From a bacterium (lineage in GTDB: Bacteria; Myxococcota_A; Bradymonadia; Bradymonadales; Bradymonadaceae), in assembly GCA_030427705.1 (NCBI GenBank), contig JAUIBR010000011.1, forward strand, positions 62,001-126,000: a stretch of DNA of 64,000 nucleotides. Direction: 5' to 3'. The translations under genes were made by a program, and so were the position numbers. Below the pieces are notes generated by a model. That model saw nothing but the letters and a program-made list of their open reading frames with translations, did not search any database and had not been told where the DNA came from. Each line of letters opens with the position of its first letter. The first letter of the stretch is position 1. Shown here one piece after another: positions 36,599-45,762 of this stretch.

Positions 36599-37526
36599 GA
36601 CTGACGGTGGCTGCACGATTTAGCACATTGCGCATGCGCCGAAGGTAGTTTTGACGCTCCTCTACGTGGTCTGGATTTGCGGTGTGCCACCAATGTGCGA
36701 CTAACCCGAGTTCGTGAAGGTGAACCGCAGTCGCCTCGAGTTCTTCTGGTGGATCTGAAGTGTTGTAGGCGTCCAACAGCAGCTGAAGTCCGTTGGCTTG
36801 ACCAAAGGGTTTGCCGGTGGCCCGTGTCACGATCGCCAAATCAAACGCAGGGTCGCCCAGCAGCGCCGTCTCCCAGTCGACCAAACCAAACCGATGGCTG
36901 TTGAGGACGTCATAATGGATGTTCTGACCCAGCAAATCCGAATGAAGCAGACGCGCGGGTGTAGCGGGCGGGAGGTGTTCGCAGGCCCATTGGTAGGCGT
37001 CGCGCGCAATGGGGTCATCGATGGACGTCAGCGAAGCAATGCAGCTTTCAGCGTGTGCTCGACGGGTCTCGAAGCCCTCCAGAATGGACGTCAATCGCTG
37101 CGTCGAAACACAATGAACCGCAGCGGCCAACTCACCCACGATATCCCAGGGCTTGAGTCCTTTCGACGATTTGAAATCAACACAGAATCCAGGGATATGT
37201 GTCTGGATGACGACCGAGGTTTCATGATCGAACCGAACGATGTCGGCCGTATCAAATGGAAGCTCGAGTGTCGAAAGGTGGCGCAATAATGCGGTCTCGC
37301 GACGGACACAATCCGGGTAGTTTTCGGGCGCATCTTTGTTGGGTACGAGCGCAACATATGGCGTTTCTTGGTCCTCTGGTCCGACCCAAGACAGATAGGC
37401 TTTTCGCGAGAGCCCGCTTCCAATGACCTTGCTGAAGCCAATCGGTTGATCTGGGAACGTTTCGGTGAAGGCCGCGACAGCGGTTCGCCATCGTGGGTCT
37501 TTTCGTCCCTTTCGTGCCATGGTCAA
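36576..37526 (-). CDS. APH-family phosphotransferase
   Basis: A 316-aa protein of the aminoglycoside/choline kinase fold. The Brenner motif is 'LLHSDLLGQNIHYD' (H-x-D-x(4)-N; catalytic Asp near residue 197) and the metal-binding motif is 'VDWETALLGDPAFDLA' near residue 215. The N-lobe has 'GSGLSRKAYLSW' as a nucleotide loop. It phosphorylates an unknown small molecule; sequence alone does not say antibiotic. ATG start at 37526; a second Met lies two codons later. It stands alone, leftward. Confidence 0.8.
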   Translation of the reverse strand: MTMARKGRKDPRWRTAVAAFTETFPDQPIGFSKVIGSGLSRKAYLSWVGPEDQETPYVALVPNKDAPENYPDCVRRETALLRHLSTLELPFDTADIVRFDHETSVVIQTHIPGFCVDFKSSKGLKPWDIVGELAAAVHCVSTQRLTSILEGFETRRAHAESCIASLTSIDDPIARDAYQWACEHLPPATPARLLHSDLLGQNIHYDVLNSHRFGLVDWETALLGDPAFDLAIVTRATGKPFGQANGLQLLLDAYNTSDPPEELEATAVHLHELGLVAHWWHTANPDHVEERQNYLRRMRNVLNRAATVSLTDSRSR

Positions 37527-37550
37527 GCGAGACTCTATTACTTGATTAAA

Positions 37551-38096
37551 CTAGTCATGTCGCCCGTCGCTTCGTGCCAAAAAACGAACCAAACAGGAGT
37601 GCAACAGTAACCACCCTTGAAAATTCAGACGAGCTTGCACGTTCCCGACGTTCAACAATGCCGCCTTCTTCACTGAACAGATTTGGGTCAGGTCGGCCAG
37701 CATTATGGTCTTACCATCTTGGTCGTTCCAGGCCGGCACGAGGAACTGTCGGACGGTCTGATATCGGTTGATTGCGGGAAGCCGATTCTTTACTTCTTCG
37801 ATCGGAAACGAGATGATCGGAACAATGCCAGTATTTGGCACTTGTTGCTCGTTTCGGGCGAGGTCGCATGTGTTGCCCACTACTAGCCACAAATTGGTGG
37901 CATTGACCGCCGTCGCTTGACCATCTGCATTGATGAAGGGGAGCTTCGATTGCATCGAGACGATGTCGCCCTGAAAGACGCTGCCTTGCACCAGTCCAAA
38001 CATCCATCGTCCGGGGCCATCTTCGCTGAGTTTTTTGATGGTTTCCTCGAGCTCCTCCTCGTCATAGACGGGAGGCCATCGATCTTCGAGCGCCAA
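37551..38096 (-). CDS. Hypothetical protein of a TIGR04255-linked cassette
   Basis: A 181-aa protein. It contains 'GSVFQGDIVSMQSKLPF' and 'LWLVVGNTCDLAR', a pattern like small SH3-barrel proteins with a 'CDL' motif seen next to defence and toxin genes. It is the last of three leftward genes with short spacing (8 nt to the one before). No catalytic motif recognised. Its function probably depends on the two upstream genes. Confidence 0.55.
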   Translation of the reverse strand: MALEDRWPPVYDEEELEETIKKLSEDGPGRWMFGLVQGSVFQGDIVSMQSKLPFINADGQATAVNATNLWLVVGNTCDLARNEQQVPNTGIVPIISFPIEEVKNRLPAINRYQTVRQFLVPAWNDQDGKTIMLADLTQICSVKKAALLNVGNVQARLNFQGWLLLHSCLVRFLARSDGRHD

Positions 38097-38104
38097 TGGA
38101 CCCC

Positions 38105-38353
38105 CTATAACGGCTCTTCCTCAAGTTTAGCGAAGTACTGCGTCATTAGAAGGTCCATATCCGCGCTTGCTTCTTCGTCGACCTCAATCTTCGCAACAGA
38201 ATCAACATAACTAGTCGTTTCGCGAATCCAATGGGATTCGATAGACAAGACTCCACCGGTGGCCTCCAACTCCGTTGGAACCAGAACCAAACGAGTCGGA
38301 GCCAGAGTTTCATTCGTCGAGAACGAAAAATCATTTTCATCAAGGAGACTCAT
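38105..38353 (-). CDS. Small acidic protein of the TIGR04255-linked cassette
   Basis: An 82-aa acidic protein with predicted strands then a helix ('ADMDLLMTQYFAKLEEE'). Its start overlaps the end of the TIGR04255-like gene by 14 nt, so translation is probably coupled. Size and acidity would fit an adaptor or antitoxin; no family recognised. Confidence 0.6.
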   Translation of the reverse strand: MSLLDENDFSFSTNETLAPTRLVLVPTELEATGGVLSIESHWIRETTSYVDSVAKIEVDEEASADMDLLMTQYFAKLEEEPL

Positions 38354-39083
38354 TTTGCATCCACTCTAGAAGTTTTGGGCCAGCCATCGCATAGAACAAC
38401 GAAAATATATCTTGTGAAAAACTCTCAATCACGTCGGGCGTTTCTTCAGGTGAAACAGCGAACTCATGATACCTGTCTAGGTCGATGCGATACTTGTTCT
38501 GCTCAACGATTCCGTGACGAACCACCATGTTCCCATCCGCCATCTGTGCATCTATCTCGGTCAGAAAATGTGCGTTTTCCAAGTCCAAATCGAACTCAGA
38601 AGGTAAAAACCTTGAATTCACGATTTTCTTCCAATCGATTGGCGAATCATGCATGTCGCCCAATTGGTTGCGGTCGATCATGTTAATATAACGCAGCCCA
38701 AAGCGTGTCCCGATAAGTTCGACACTCGCTGAAACGCTGTCAGCGACAAGATTGAACACCCTCGCGAACTTATGATGTGACTCGTGGCGATTGCACAATA
38801 CGATAAGGCTATCCATTCGCAACGCAATGCGCCAATCGTTTTGCGTATCACGGAACACAAACTGTGGATGTTCCTGAACCGTGGCATTGCCTGCGGTATC
38901 AAAAATCACATGGCGATGCACACCTTCTGAAAATCGGGGAAACGTCGCACGAATCTGTTCTTGGATGTCAGGAATACAATCCCGTAGCTTCAGAACTGGG
39001 TGAAAGCTCAGTTGTCCAACAACGGAATCCAATGGATTTCGAGTAAATTGTTGGTGTTCCACATGTTGTATTCGCCACGTCAT
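38340..39083 (-). CDS. TIGR04255 family protein
   Basis: A 247-aa protein matching the sporadically distributed TIGR04255 family: an opening 'NPLDSVVGQLSFHPVLKL', a central segment ending 'WRIALRMDSLIVLCNRHESH' and the hallmark 'FGLRYINMIDRNQL' near residue 130. The family occurs patchily in bacteria, often in small cassettes near defence genes, and has no settled function. Here it leads a three-gene leftward unit. Confidence 0.75.
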   Translation of the reverse strand: MTWRIQHVEHQQFTRNPLDSVVGQLSFHPVLKLRDCIPDIQEQIRATFPRFSEGVHRHVIFDTAGNATVQEHPQFVFRDTQNDWRIALRMDSLIVLCNRHESHHKFARVFNLVADSVSASVELIGTRFGLRYINMIDRNQLGDMHDSPIDWKKIVNSRFLPSEFDLDLENAHFLTEIDAQMADGNMVVRHGIVEQNKYRIDLDRYHEFAVSPEETPDVIESFSQDIFSLFYAMAGPKLLEWMQNESP

Positions 39084-39210
39084 CGACGTACCTCGAGTTC
39101 AGACGAACATGATCCGGCTGAAGTTTACAAATGTCAAACGAGTCGCCAGTTTCCTTCCGTGGCGCAAATGGCGAAGGTCCCACACAATTGGCGCCAGGAG
39201 CGTTGTTCTC

Positions 39211-40071
39211 TCAACATTCGAGCTCGTACTTCGGATAAAGGACATCGAGGTCCAGAATGCGGCCATAGGTCACGAACCGAATGATGACCCAATCGAACCG
39301 AGCGAATTCGCCGTTTCGCCGGTCCTCAACCGCCGCGAGCGCTGACTCAAATGAACACGGATGGTCGTCGGGTAGGTACTCCAGAATCGCTTCAGCGGTG
39401 CGTTGTGTGGCGGAAGGGTCTGCCCAAGAATTCCAGCCGAGCGCGCCTGCGAATATCTCCTGGTCAGTGTAATGAGGGTTCGGGACGCGGTCGCTTCGAA
39501 TGAATTGCATGTACCGGTTAAAGACTACGTGCGGTTGTTCTTCCCTTGCCTGGTTTGCGGCCTCTTCGCGCTCGCTCAACAAGGGCGCGCCCAAAACTCG
39601 ATCCACTTCGTTACGAGCGAACACGCCTACGGAAAGGTGCGGTGTTTCATTCATCATCAAGGTCACCGTATCCAATCGCCCGTCTTGAAGATGCCAACCC
39701 AACCCTGCGCAATGGTGGCGAACCGCCTCGTGCTGGCCGTTGATGATGCCCATGAGTTGTCGGTTTGAGTTCTGAGAAACCGATGCATTCGCAAGCCCGT
39801 GGACTTCAGCAGTGACCTGGGCATCTGATACCCCGAGCCCCTGCAATTCTTCGCGCAACGATTCAGCGAGCCGCTCGCGCAGTGTTTCAACGGGTTGGAG
39901 TTGGGCGAGTGCGAACAACTTGGTTTCGTCGTTCACGGCGACGACGATATCGACAACATCCTCGACATAGGTTGCCGACCACGTGGTCAGCTTCGCTTGC
40001 GGGGATGCTTCGGTGTTGAGCGATTTGGGTAGCAGCTTGAGCAGCTTTCCCGAGCAGTGGAGTTCAGTCAA
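39211..40071 (-). CDS. DUF6933-like protein
   Basis: A 286-aa protein. The start 'LHCSGKLLKLLPKSL' and the following 150 residues look like the DUF6933 type, which begins with a similar Cys-x-x-Lys-Leu-Leu strand. The C-terminal 110 residues ('YMQFIRSDRVPNPHYTDQE') are a second, unrecognised domain. It follows a 69-aa gene after 5 nt. The pairing recalls toxin-antitoxin or immunity pairs, but nothing in the sequence proves it. Confidence 0.55.
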   Translation of the reverse strand: MTELHCSGKLLKLLPKSLNTEASPQAKLTTWSATYVEDVVDIVVAVNDETKLFALAQLQPVETLRERLAESLREELQGLGVSDAQVTAEVHGLANASVSQNSNRQLMGIINGQHEAVRHHCAGLGWHLQDGRLDTVTLMMNETPHLSVGVFARNEVDRVLGAPLLSEREEAANQAREEQPHVVFNRYMQFIRSDRVPNPHYTDQEIFAGALGWNSWADPSATQRTAEAILEYLPDDHPCSFESALAAVEDRRNGEFARFDWVIIRFVTYGRILDLDVLYPKYELEC

Positions 40072-40076
40072 AGTGT

Positions 40077-40286
40077 CTAGATTGTGACTGGAATATCTAG
40101 GTCCGACGGACGAACCGCAAACGACTCTTCGGTTTCCTTCGCTCGCTTCTGCCCTCGTTCGGCCGCTTGGGTTAGTGCGGTATCGCCTTCATCGGTTCCG
40201 AGCCATTTCGTGAAACGTGAAATCGCTTCTTCGAATTGGTCTTCGCTCATCGAGAGGAAATCTAGTTTTGTGTCTTGGTCCGTCAT
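40077..40286 (-). CDS. Small acidic protein paired with the DUF6933-like gene
   Basis: 69 aa from ATG 40286 (an upstream in-frame start at 40322 gives 81 aa). Helical and charged ('SEDQFEEAISRFTKWLGTDEG'), ending 'SDLDIPVTI'. Five nt separate its stop from the next gene, so the two are translationally coupled. Function unknown. Confidence 0.5.
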   Translation of the reverse strand: MTDQDTKLDFLSMSEDQFEEAISRFTKWLGTDEGDTALTQAAERGQKRAKETEESFAVRPSDLDIPVTI

Positions 40287-40584
40287 AACTAACCTCGGAC
40301 GCCAATCTCGCTCGCCAACCATATGCGCGACAAGCCTAAAGTTACAACCGTCCTAGTTAAATCGACTGAACTCTTCTTCGGACTTCATAGTCAGTAGACC
40401 ACTGGCTACAGTTGACAACCTCCTACATTTGGTTAGTTTACTCTCAGGTGGCGTGATGAACGCACCAACACATATAGAGGCTGCCGGCGAGTGTACCTTC
40501 GGGTCCTCGCCCGCGGCCTCACCCACTCTGGGACATCTGAAATGTGGCTGGGGTACGGGGCTAATTCGATTTTGTTGTTTGGGG
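40287..40584. other. Intergenic region without recognised features
   Basis: About 300 bp between the small gene at 40286 and the helicase end at 40585, both leftward. It should hold the promoter of the two-gene unit. No repeat array, palindrome or convincing small gene was seen. Confidence 0.4.
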
Positions 40585-43500
40585 CTAACCTGCAGCTGTC
40601 TTCGCCTGCTGATAAAACCACGCAGGCATCGGTCGCTCCAACTCCCACACAATCTGCATCGGCCGCTCCGACTGGTGCCTCACATACCGAGCCTTGCCCA
40701 GACACAAGTACGGCTGGGTTAGCCCACCCACGGTCTTATGCTGACGCACGAACAACACCACGTTTGTGCCCATAGACTCGTGGTTGATGTACCGCTGCCC
40801 CGTCGGTGACTTGACCGACGTGCCGGGTTGCGTTTCCCAGTGGAACAGGTCTTCAGAAATTGGGTAGTCATCGAACAGGTGTTGCGGTGCGTACTCGTCA
40901 GGGCTCTTGTGCAGCGTGATGAAGAAGAGGTCGGTCTGGGAAGCCTCGTCCCAGACTACACCTTCGCGCGGCGCCCAAAGTGAGCCATTTTTAACTATGC
41001 CAAAAGCCGCCATTATCTCGGTCAGGCTATATGTGCCGTGAACGTTGAGCGGAACGTTCGGGATGCCTAGGTCGTGGGTCAGGTTGCGCATATTGTCGGT
41101 CAAGACGCCCATCATTTCGTGTAGCTCTTGCCGGACGGATTGGTGTTCCCAAAGCTCGCGAAGTGCCGCGGGCATTGAGGAAACCTCTAATGTCCGGTCC
41201 GCGACCGAGCCCAACAGCATCAGCTGTTTGCGTCCCTCGAGGGTATCGACATCTGCTGCCGCTGGAGGCGTGTCGTTCCCCAACCACTGTCGCCAGGTGT
41301 TCAAGCGGTCCCAGTCGTCAACATGGGCGACGCCCGCCATTGCACGAAGGTAGCTGTCTTCGCCATCCTTAGCTTCCGGCCAGTCCAAGTCAGCGCGTCG
41401 CCGAATGTCTGACCAACTGCGGCCGCGACGGTTGTACAATTCGGCCAAGCGCAAGCCCATCGCGTCCAAGTAGGTCTGCAGGTCAACATCGCCTTCGCGA
41501 GCCGCAAGCGATTGCAGCTCTTTCGCGAACCGCCCGATGTTCGAGGCGACCGACTGCTTGATATTGCGCAGCACGTGCTCCTGCGCCTGCTTCTCTAATA
41601 CGATGTCGCAACCCGGAGGCAAGGTGGGGAACGCGTGCTCAATAGCGTCGGTGACCTGCGCGGTCGTCCCACCCAACATCGCCTTGAACTTGTGGTCGTA
41701 CCGGTACTTCTTGCTGGCGTTACCGATGAAGTCCAACACCGTCAGGTGCGACTTACCCTTCGCGTGCCGCAGTCCTCGCCCAAGCTGCTGTAGGAAGACG
41801 ATTGAGCTCGACGTCGGGCGCAGGAACAACACGTGATCGATGACGGGGATGTCGACGCCCTCGTTGAACAAGTCCACCGCAAAAATGCAGCGCAAGTCGC
41901 CGGATTTTAGCTTTTGGATGGCTTGGCCTCTATCCATAAACGGAGCCTTGATTTGTCCGTTTAGCATTGGGGGCGATCCGGCGACCGCGACCGAGCTCAG
42001 CCCCGCTTTGTTGAACGCATTGGCCATCAGCTCGGCGTGTTTTAGGCCGACGCAGAACCCGATGGCACGCATCTGGGCGGGGTCGTCCGCGTAGTCGTTC
42101 ACCGCACTCAGTATGCGCTTCGCGCGCATCGAGTCACCCGTAATCACCGATTCCAACTCGCCTTTGTCGTACTGCCCGCGGGTGAACGAGACGGCGGAAA
42201 GGTCGGTGGTATCGGCGACTCCGTAGTATTGAAACGGCACCAATAGCTGGCGGTCCAAGGCGTCCCACAAACGAATCTCGGACGTGATGCGACCGTCGAA
42301 CCATTCCAGAACGCTCTTGCCATCCGTCCGTTCTGGGGTCGCGGTCAGGCCCAACAAAAACTGCGGTTTGACGTGGTGCAACAGACGCTCGTACGTGGGG
42401 GCGCGGGAGTGGTGGAACTCGTCCACAATCACAACGTCGTAAGCGTCGGGTGCCAGGTCGGCGAGTCGGTCTTCGTGCAGTGAAAACACGGAAGCAAACA
42501 CGTGCTCACCGCTATCCGGTTTAAGGTCGCCGGTGAGCTGCTCGCCAAAACTCCCGTCCTTCATGACGGCGCGAAACGTGTTCTGAGACTGCTGCAGAAT
42601 CTCCTTGCGATGGGCCACGAACAACAACGTCAGTCGCCGGCCGGCATCATCACATAATCGTTTATAGTCCAACGCGGCCACCACGGTTTTACCCGTACCC
42701 GTCGCGGCGACCACAAGGTTGCGATTCAACCCGCCTTGGCGAACGGCGGCGAGCTCGTCCAGGATTTGTCGCTGGTGCGGGTAGGGCCGAACGTCCAATG
42801 CCGTGACCAACGTATCGCGCTGGTTTTGCGTGCTGACCGCGTCCTTGAACCGCTTGCCGTCACGCTCGGGGCAATACGGCTCAAAGTCAGAATCCGACCA
42901 GTACTGGTCGAACGAGCTTTGGAAGCGCCGCAGGATATGCGGGTTATCGATGTTCGAGACGCGCACGTTCCACTCCAACCCGTCAAAGAGCGCCGCGTGC
43001 GACAGGTTCGAGCTACCCACGTAACACGTCGAAAACCCGGTCTCGCGATGGAACAGCCACGCCTTGGCGTGCAGGCGAGTCGTCTGGTTGTTGTAGCTGA
43101 CCTGCACCTGTGCGCCACGCTCAACCAGGGCGTCCAGGGCGCGTTTCTCGGTCGCGCCCATGTACGTCGTCGTGATGACGCGCAGGCCGCCCGGTGAGCG
43201 CGCCAGGAACGCCTCAAGTTGTTTGAGCAAAGGCTTTAGCCCGCTCATGCGCAGGAACGCACAAAGCAGGTCAACGCGGTCTGCCGACGCGAGCTCCTTG
43301 CGGACCTCGTGACCCATCCGCATGTCTTGCGGCCCATTGACCAGAAGGTCGCTGTCGATGAGCGCGATGGCCGGCCGCTCGGTCTGTGTGTCTTGGCCCA
43401 GTGTGGTGTTCGGGTCAGCGACCTCCAGCAGCAAAGAAAGCGGGTCGACCAACTTGTCGCCATCCTGGATGCCCGACTTCGGCGCGTTGTATTGCAGGAC

Positions 43501-43734
43501 ACGCAGCAACTCGTTCACCAACGCGACCTGCGCCTGGGCACCGTCCTTGCCCCGGCCCGCCGTCTTGAGCGCCGTCTCTACCAGTGGTTGAAGGTACCGA
43601 GCCAACCGGTTGCTGGCGTCCTCGGGCTTGAGCATCTTGATATGCTCAACCAGCTGGGACGCATCCAGCTCTTCACGCAACTCGCCGCTGATTGGGAGAT
43701 CGTACAGGCCGGTTGTGAGTTTGTTGCGCGCCAA
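40585..43734 (-). CDS. PLD-nuclease / SF2 helicase / DUF3427 protein
   Basis: A 1049-aa protein. A phospholipase-D-type domain at about 110-280 has one clear HKD half, 'RLHAKAWLFH' followed by 'VGSSNLSHAAL'. An SF2 helicase core follows: Walker A 'VAATGTGKT' near residue 342, 'DEFHH' near 440, 'GLTATPERTDG', and motif VI 'QQLGRGLRHAKGK' near 655. The C-terminal 350 residues match DUF3427. This architecture is a stand-alone DNA translocase-nuclease often found in defence islands. It starts 3 nt after the stop of a Cys-rich lipoprotein gene on the same strand, probably by chance of packing. The predicted activity is ATP-driven DNA cleavage or remodelling; the target is unknown. Confidence 0.85.
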   Translation of the reverse strand: MARNKLTTGLYDLPISGELREELDASQLVEHIKMLKPEDASNRLARYLQPLVETALKTAGRGKDGAQAQVALVNELLRVLQYNAPKSGIQDGDKLVDPLSLLLEVADPNTTLGQDTQTERPAIALIDSDLLVNGPQDMRMGHEVRKELASADRVDLLCAFLRMSGLKPLLKQLEAFLARSPGGLRVITTTYMGATEKRALDALVERGAQVQVSYNNQTTRLHAKAWLFHRETGFSTCYVGSSNLSHAALFDGLEWNVRVSNIDNPHILRRFQSSFDQYWSDSDFEPYCPERDGKRFKDAVSTQNQRDTLVTALDVRPYPHQRQILDELAAVRQGGLNRNLVVAATGTGKTVVAALDYKRLCDDAGRRLTLLFVAHRKEILQQSQNTFRAVMKDGSFGEQLTGDLKPDSGEHVFASVFSLHEDRLADLAPDAYDVVIVDEFHHSRAPTYERLLHHVKPQFLLGLTATPERTDGKSVLEWFDGRITSEIRLWDALDRQLLVPFQYYGVADTTDLSAVSFTRGQYDKGELESVITGDSMRAKRILSAVNDYADDPAQMRAIGFCVGLKHAELMANAFNKAGLSSVAVAGSPPMLNGQIKAPFMDRGQAIQKLKSGDLRCIFAVDLFNEGVDIPVIDHVLFLRPTSSSIVFLQQLGRGLRHAKGKSHLTVLDFIGNASKKYRYDHKFKAMLGGTTAQVTDAIEHAFPTLPPGCDIVLEKQAQEHVLRNIKQSVASNIGRFAKELQSLAAREGDVDLQTYLDAMGLRLAELYNRRGRSWSDIRRRADLDWPEAKDGEDSYLRAMAGVAHVDDWDRLNTWRQWLGNDTPPAAADVDTLEGRKQLMLLGSVADRTLEVSSMPAALRELWEHQSVRQELHEMMGVLTDNMRNLTHDLGIPNVPLNVHGTYSLTEIMAAFGIVKNGSLWAPREGVVWDEASQTDLFFITLHKSPDEYAPQHLFDDYPISEDLFHWETQPGTSVKSPTGQRYINHESMGTNVVLFVRQHKTVGGLTQPYLCLGKARYVRHQSERPMQIVWELERPMPAWFYQQAKTAAG

Positions 43735-43737
43735 CTC

Positions 43738-44802
43738 TTACGTTCCGCCGCAAAAGCGAGGTTCGTTTTGTCCACAAGAGTTGTTGGAAGGGCATTGGTC
43801 ACCGCCATCGCACAAGTACGTGCATCGCATTTGGAAGTTGATCTCTCGGCAAATTCCATCGCCAATTCCGTCTGCTCCGCAATCAGAGTCCTGTGCACAG
43901 ATTGTAACACCTGAGTCCAGATCCAAGACGGCCGAGCACGTGGTCAATGACGGAACTACCCCACAGTAGTCATCAAGAATACCGTTGACCGACTCAACTT
44001 GGCTCAGAACGTTGCTGTAAGGTGTGCTGCAAGGCATCATGTTCACGCGTCGAAGGCAGTAACTTTCGTGGGCATTACCTTGGAAGTCAGTAGGCACACA
44101 AAGGTAATTGTCGACACACTCACCATCCGCCTCACACGGCGTGCAGTTCGTCACCGTTCCTGCTTCCGTGTCACCACACGTGTTGTCCGGCAAACAAGCC
44201 GAATCGACACCACCAATGCCCTTGCCTTCGCAGTCAACGGCTTCCGTGGCCACACGACACTCAACACACGTCCCACTCTCACACAGCTTTGTGTCTTCCA
44301 GATGCGCGCAATCCGCGTCCATCACACACGCACCACAGCTGCCACCGGTGCAAAGAGATTCGGTGACTTCCTGGCAGTCATCATTGCCTCGACAAGCAAC
44401 GCACACTGGCTCGGCGCCACTCAGGTCGCAGTAGGGCGCAGTTGCATCGCAACCATCTCCATCTTGCAGGCAAGCGACGCACTCATTGGTTGTGGTATCG
44501 CATGCGCCAGTGTCGCAATCCGTGTTCGCCAAACAATCCACACATGAGCCACTTTGCTCGTCACACACCTGGCCGCCAGTACACGCCGGGTCGCAACCAC
44601 CGTTGTTCACGTTGTTGCTATTGTTGGAGTTGTTCGAGTTGTTGAGGTTGTTCGTGTTGTTCTGATTATTCGGTTCGCAATACGGCGAGCCCTCGTAACA
44701 ACACTCGGCGGGCGGGTTGTCCTGCTCGCATTCAGTGTGCTCGTTTCGTCCGATACATCCGGCCAAAAGCATGGCCAACATTACCAACAATAAAGCTCTC
44801 AT
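43738..44802 (-). CDS. Cys-rich lipoprotein with Asn-rich linker
   Basis: 354 aa from ATG 44802 (an earlier frame start at 44832 would precede the signal peptide). Lipobox 'LLAGC' at residue ~16. An Asn-rich linker follows at about 46-67 ('NNTNNLNNSNN'). About seven Cys-rich units of the form C..C..G..CD...G.C..C.....C cover 70-240, similar to myxobacterial Cys-rich repeats. The C-terminal part has more Cys. Probably surface exposed and disulfide-rich. It does not look functionally linked to the helicase that follows. Confidence 0.8.
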   Translation of the reverse strand: MRALLLVMLAMLLAGCIGRNEHTECEQDNPPAECCYEGSPYCEPNNQNNTNNLNNSNNSNNSNNVNNGGCDPACTGGQVCDEQSGSCVDCLANTDCDTGACDTTTNECVACLQDGDGCDATAPYCDLSGAEPVCVACRGNDDCQEVTESLCTGGSCGACVMDADCAHLEDTKLCESGTCVECRVATEAVDCEGKGIGGVDSACLPDNTCGDTEAGTVTNCTPCEADGECVDNYLCVPTDFQGNAHESYCLRRVNMMPCSTPYSNVLSQVESVNGILDDYCGVVPSLTTCSAVLDLDSGVTICAQDSDCGADGIGDGICREINFQMRCTYLCDGGDQCPSNNSCGQNEPRFCGGT

Positions 44803-44878
44803 TTTCGCCCCATTAGCTTTGGGTGGGTTCAAAGTATGAACTGTTTGTACCCGAGACCCAAATGCATGGGAAGGAACA

Positions 44879-45070
44879 TTAGTTCGTAAGCAGCGCGCCT
44901 AGTCCGGCCCCAAACATCGACAATACAACTCCCACGACTAAGAACACCGCGGTGAGTATCAATGTAGCTGGAATCGAGGCGATGGCGAGCTTGATAAGCA
45001 GTACCACCCAGTCAAAGAACGGCACGTCGATGCCGGTAATCACTACACGTTGTTTTGGTTCAGAAGCCAT
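44879..45070 (-). CDS. Small membrane protein
   Basis: A 63-aa protein with two adjacent hydrophobic segments (about 18-38 and 40-60) and a charged N-terminus. The ATG at 45070 follows GGAGGATTT, a strong ribosome-binding site, which supports a real gene. No family recognised; it could be a small holin-like or toxin-like membrane peptide, but there is no positive evidence. Confidence 0.6.
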   Translation of the reverse strand: MASEPKQRVVITGIDVPFFDWVVLLIKLAIASIPATLILTAVFLVVGVVLSMFGAGLGALLTN

Positions 45071-45211
45071 AAATCCTCCATTGGTTGAGGATTCAATGTA
45101 GCGATGCGTGCGGCACGTTTTGTGCCGCGATAGCAGGTTGTTCCCCGCGATGGACGGCTACTGCGCATGGAAATACAGTGGTCTCAACAGCGTTTCGGAG
45201 CGGATCTACAC

Positions 45212-45610
45212 ATGGACCCAACGTTCATTGAATAGTTTGTTGAGCTGCGACTTGCACTGTTTCCTCTATTGGAAGCCGAAGGGTTTCCGCGATCCGGGAA
45301 CGTGCGATATCAGGACGAAGACTGGACCTGCTACAGGCATGGTATTGGACGTGCGCTAACCAGTCCGCAAGGCGTCATCGTAGATTTCGAGGATATCTCC
45401 CAGCCCTCGCATGAGTTTAACTCGTGGGAGTTTTGGCAGTTTGTATCCTCGATGGGACGGACCGGTGACAAGTTCATCCGCCGTCAAGTAGGCATGCACG
45501 ACGCCGGCGGCTCGGAGCGCGTCGACGCCTACTTGGAGGGACTTGTAGAGGACGGCTATCTGCAACAGGTTGGAAGACAGTTCTCCATCGCTGAACCGGG
45601 CAAGATGTAA
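45212..45610 (+). pseudogene. DUF6896-like gene with early in-frame stop
   Basis: An ATG at 45212 with an upstream CGGAG opens the frame 'MDPTFIE' then TAG (45233-45235) then 'FVELRLALFPLLEAEGFPRSG', which continues without break to 45610. The part after the stop resembles the DUF6896 type, including the 'W.CYRHGIG' strand. The simplest reading is a single-base nonsense change at codon 8. Otherwise translation starts within the gene at TTG 45269 (113 aa). The remaining sequence shows no decay, so the change is recent, suppressed, or an error. Confidence 0.5.
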
Positions 45611-45626
45611 TTGAACAAGATACCGA

Positions 45627-45660
45627 TTACCGAAAACCAAGAACCAAGAACCAAGAACCA
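45627..45660. repeat. CCAAGAA short repeat tract
   Basis: Four CCAAGAA units lie just after the DUF6896-like frame, the same unit as at 23898-24002 and, inverted, at 1981-2035. Confidence 0.7.
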
Positions 45661-45762
45661 TCCGGCACGTTTCATGCCGCAACCCCGTTTTCCAAGTTCC
45701 CCCGTAGACGCACCAACCCGCCACCCGTTAAGGTGTGAGCAGTTCAACCCCACGAGTACTGG

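Noticed and set aside
36576-37526. Antibiotic resistance gene
   Set aside because: The fold is APH-like, but the family covers many small-molecule kinases and nothing here shows an antibiotic substrate.
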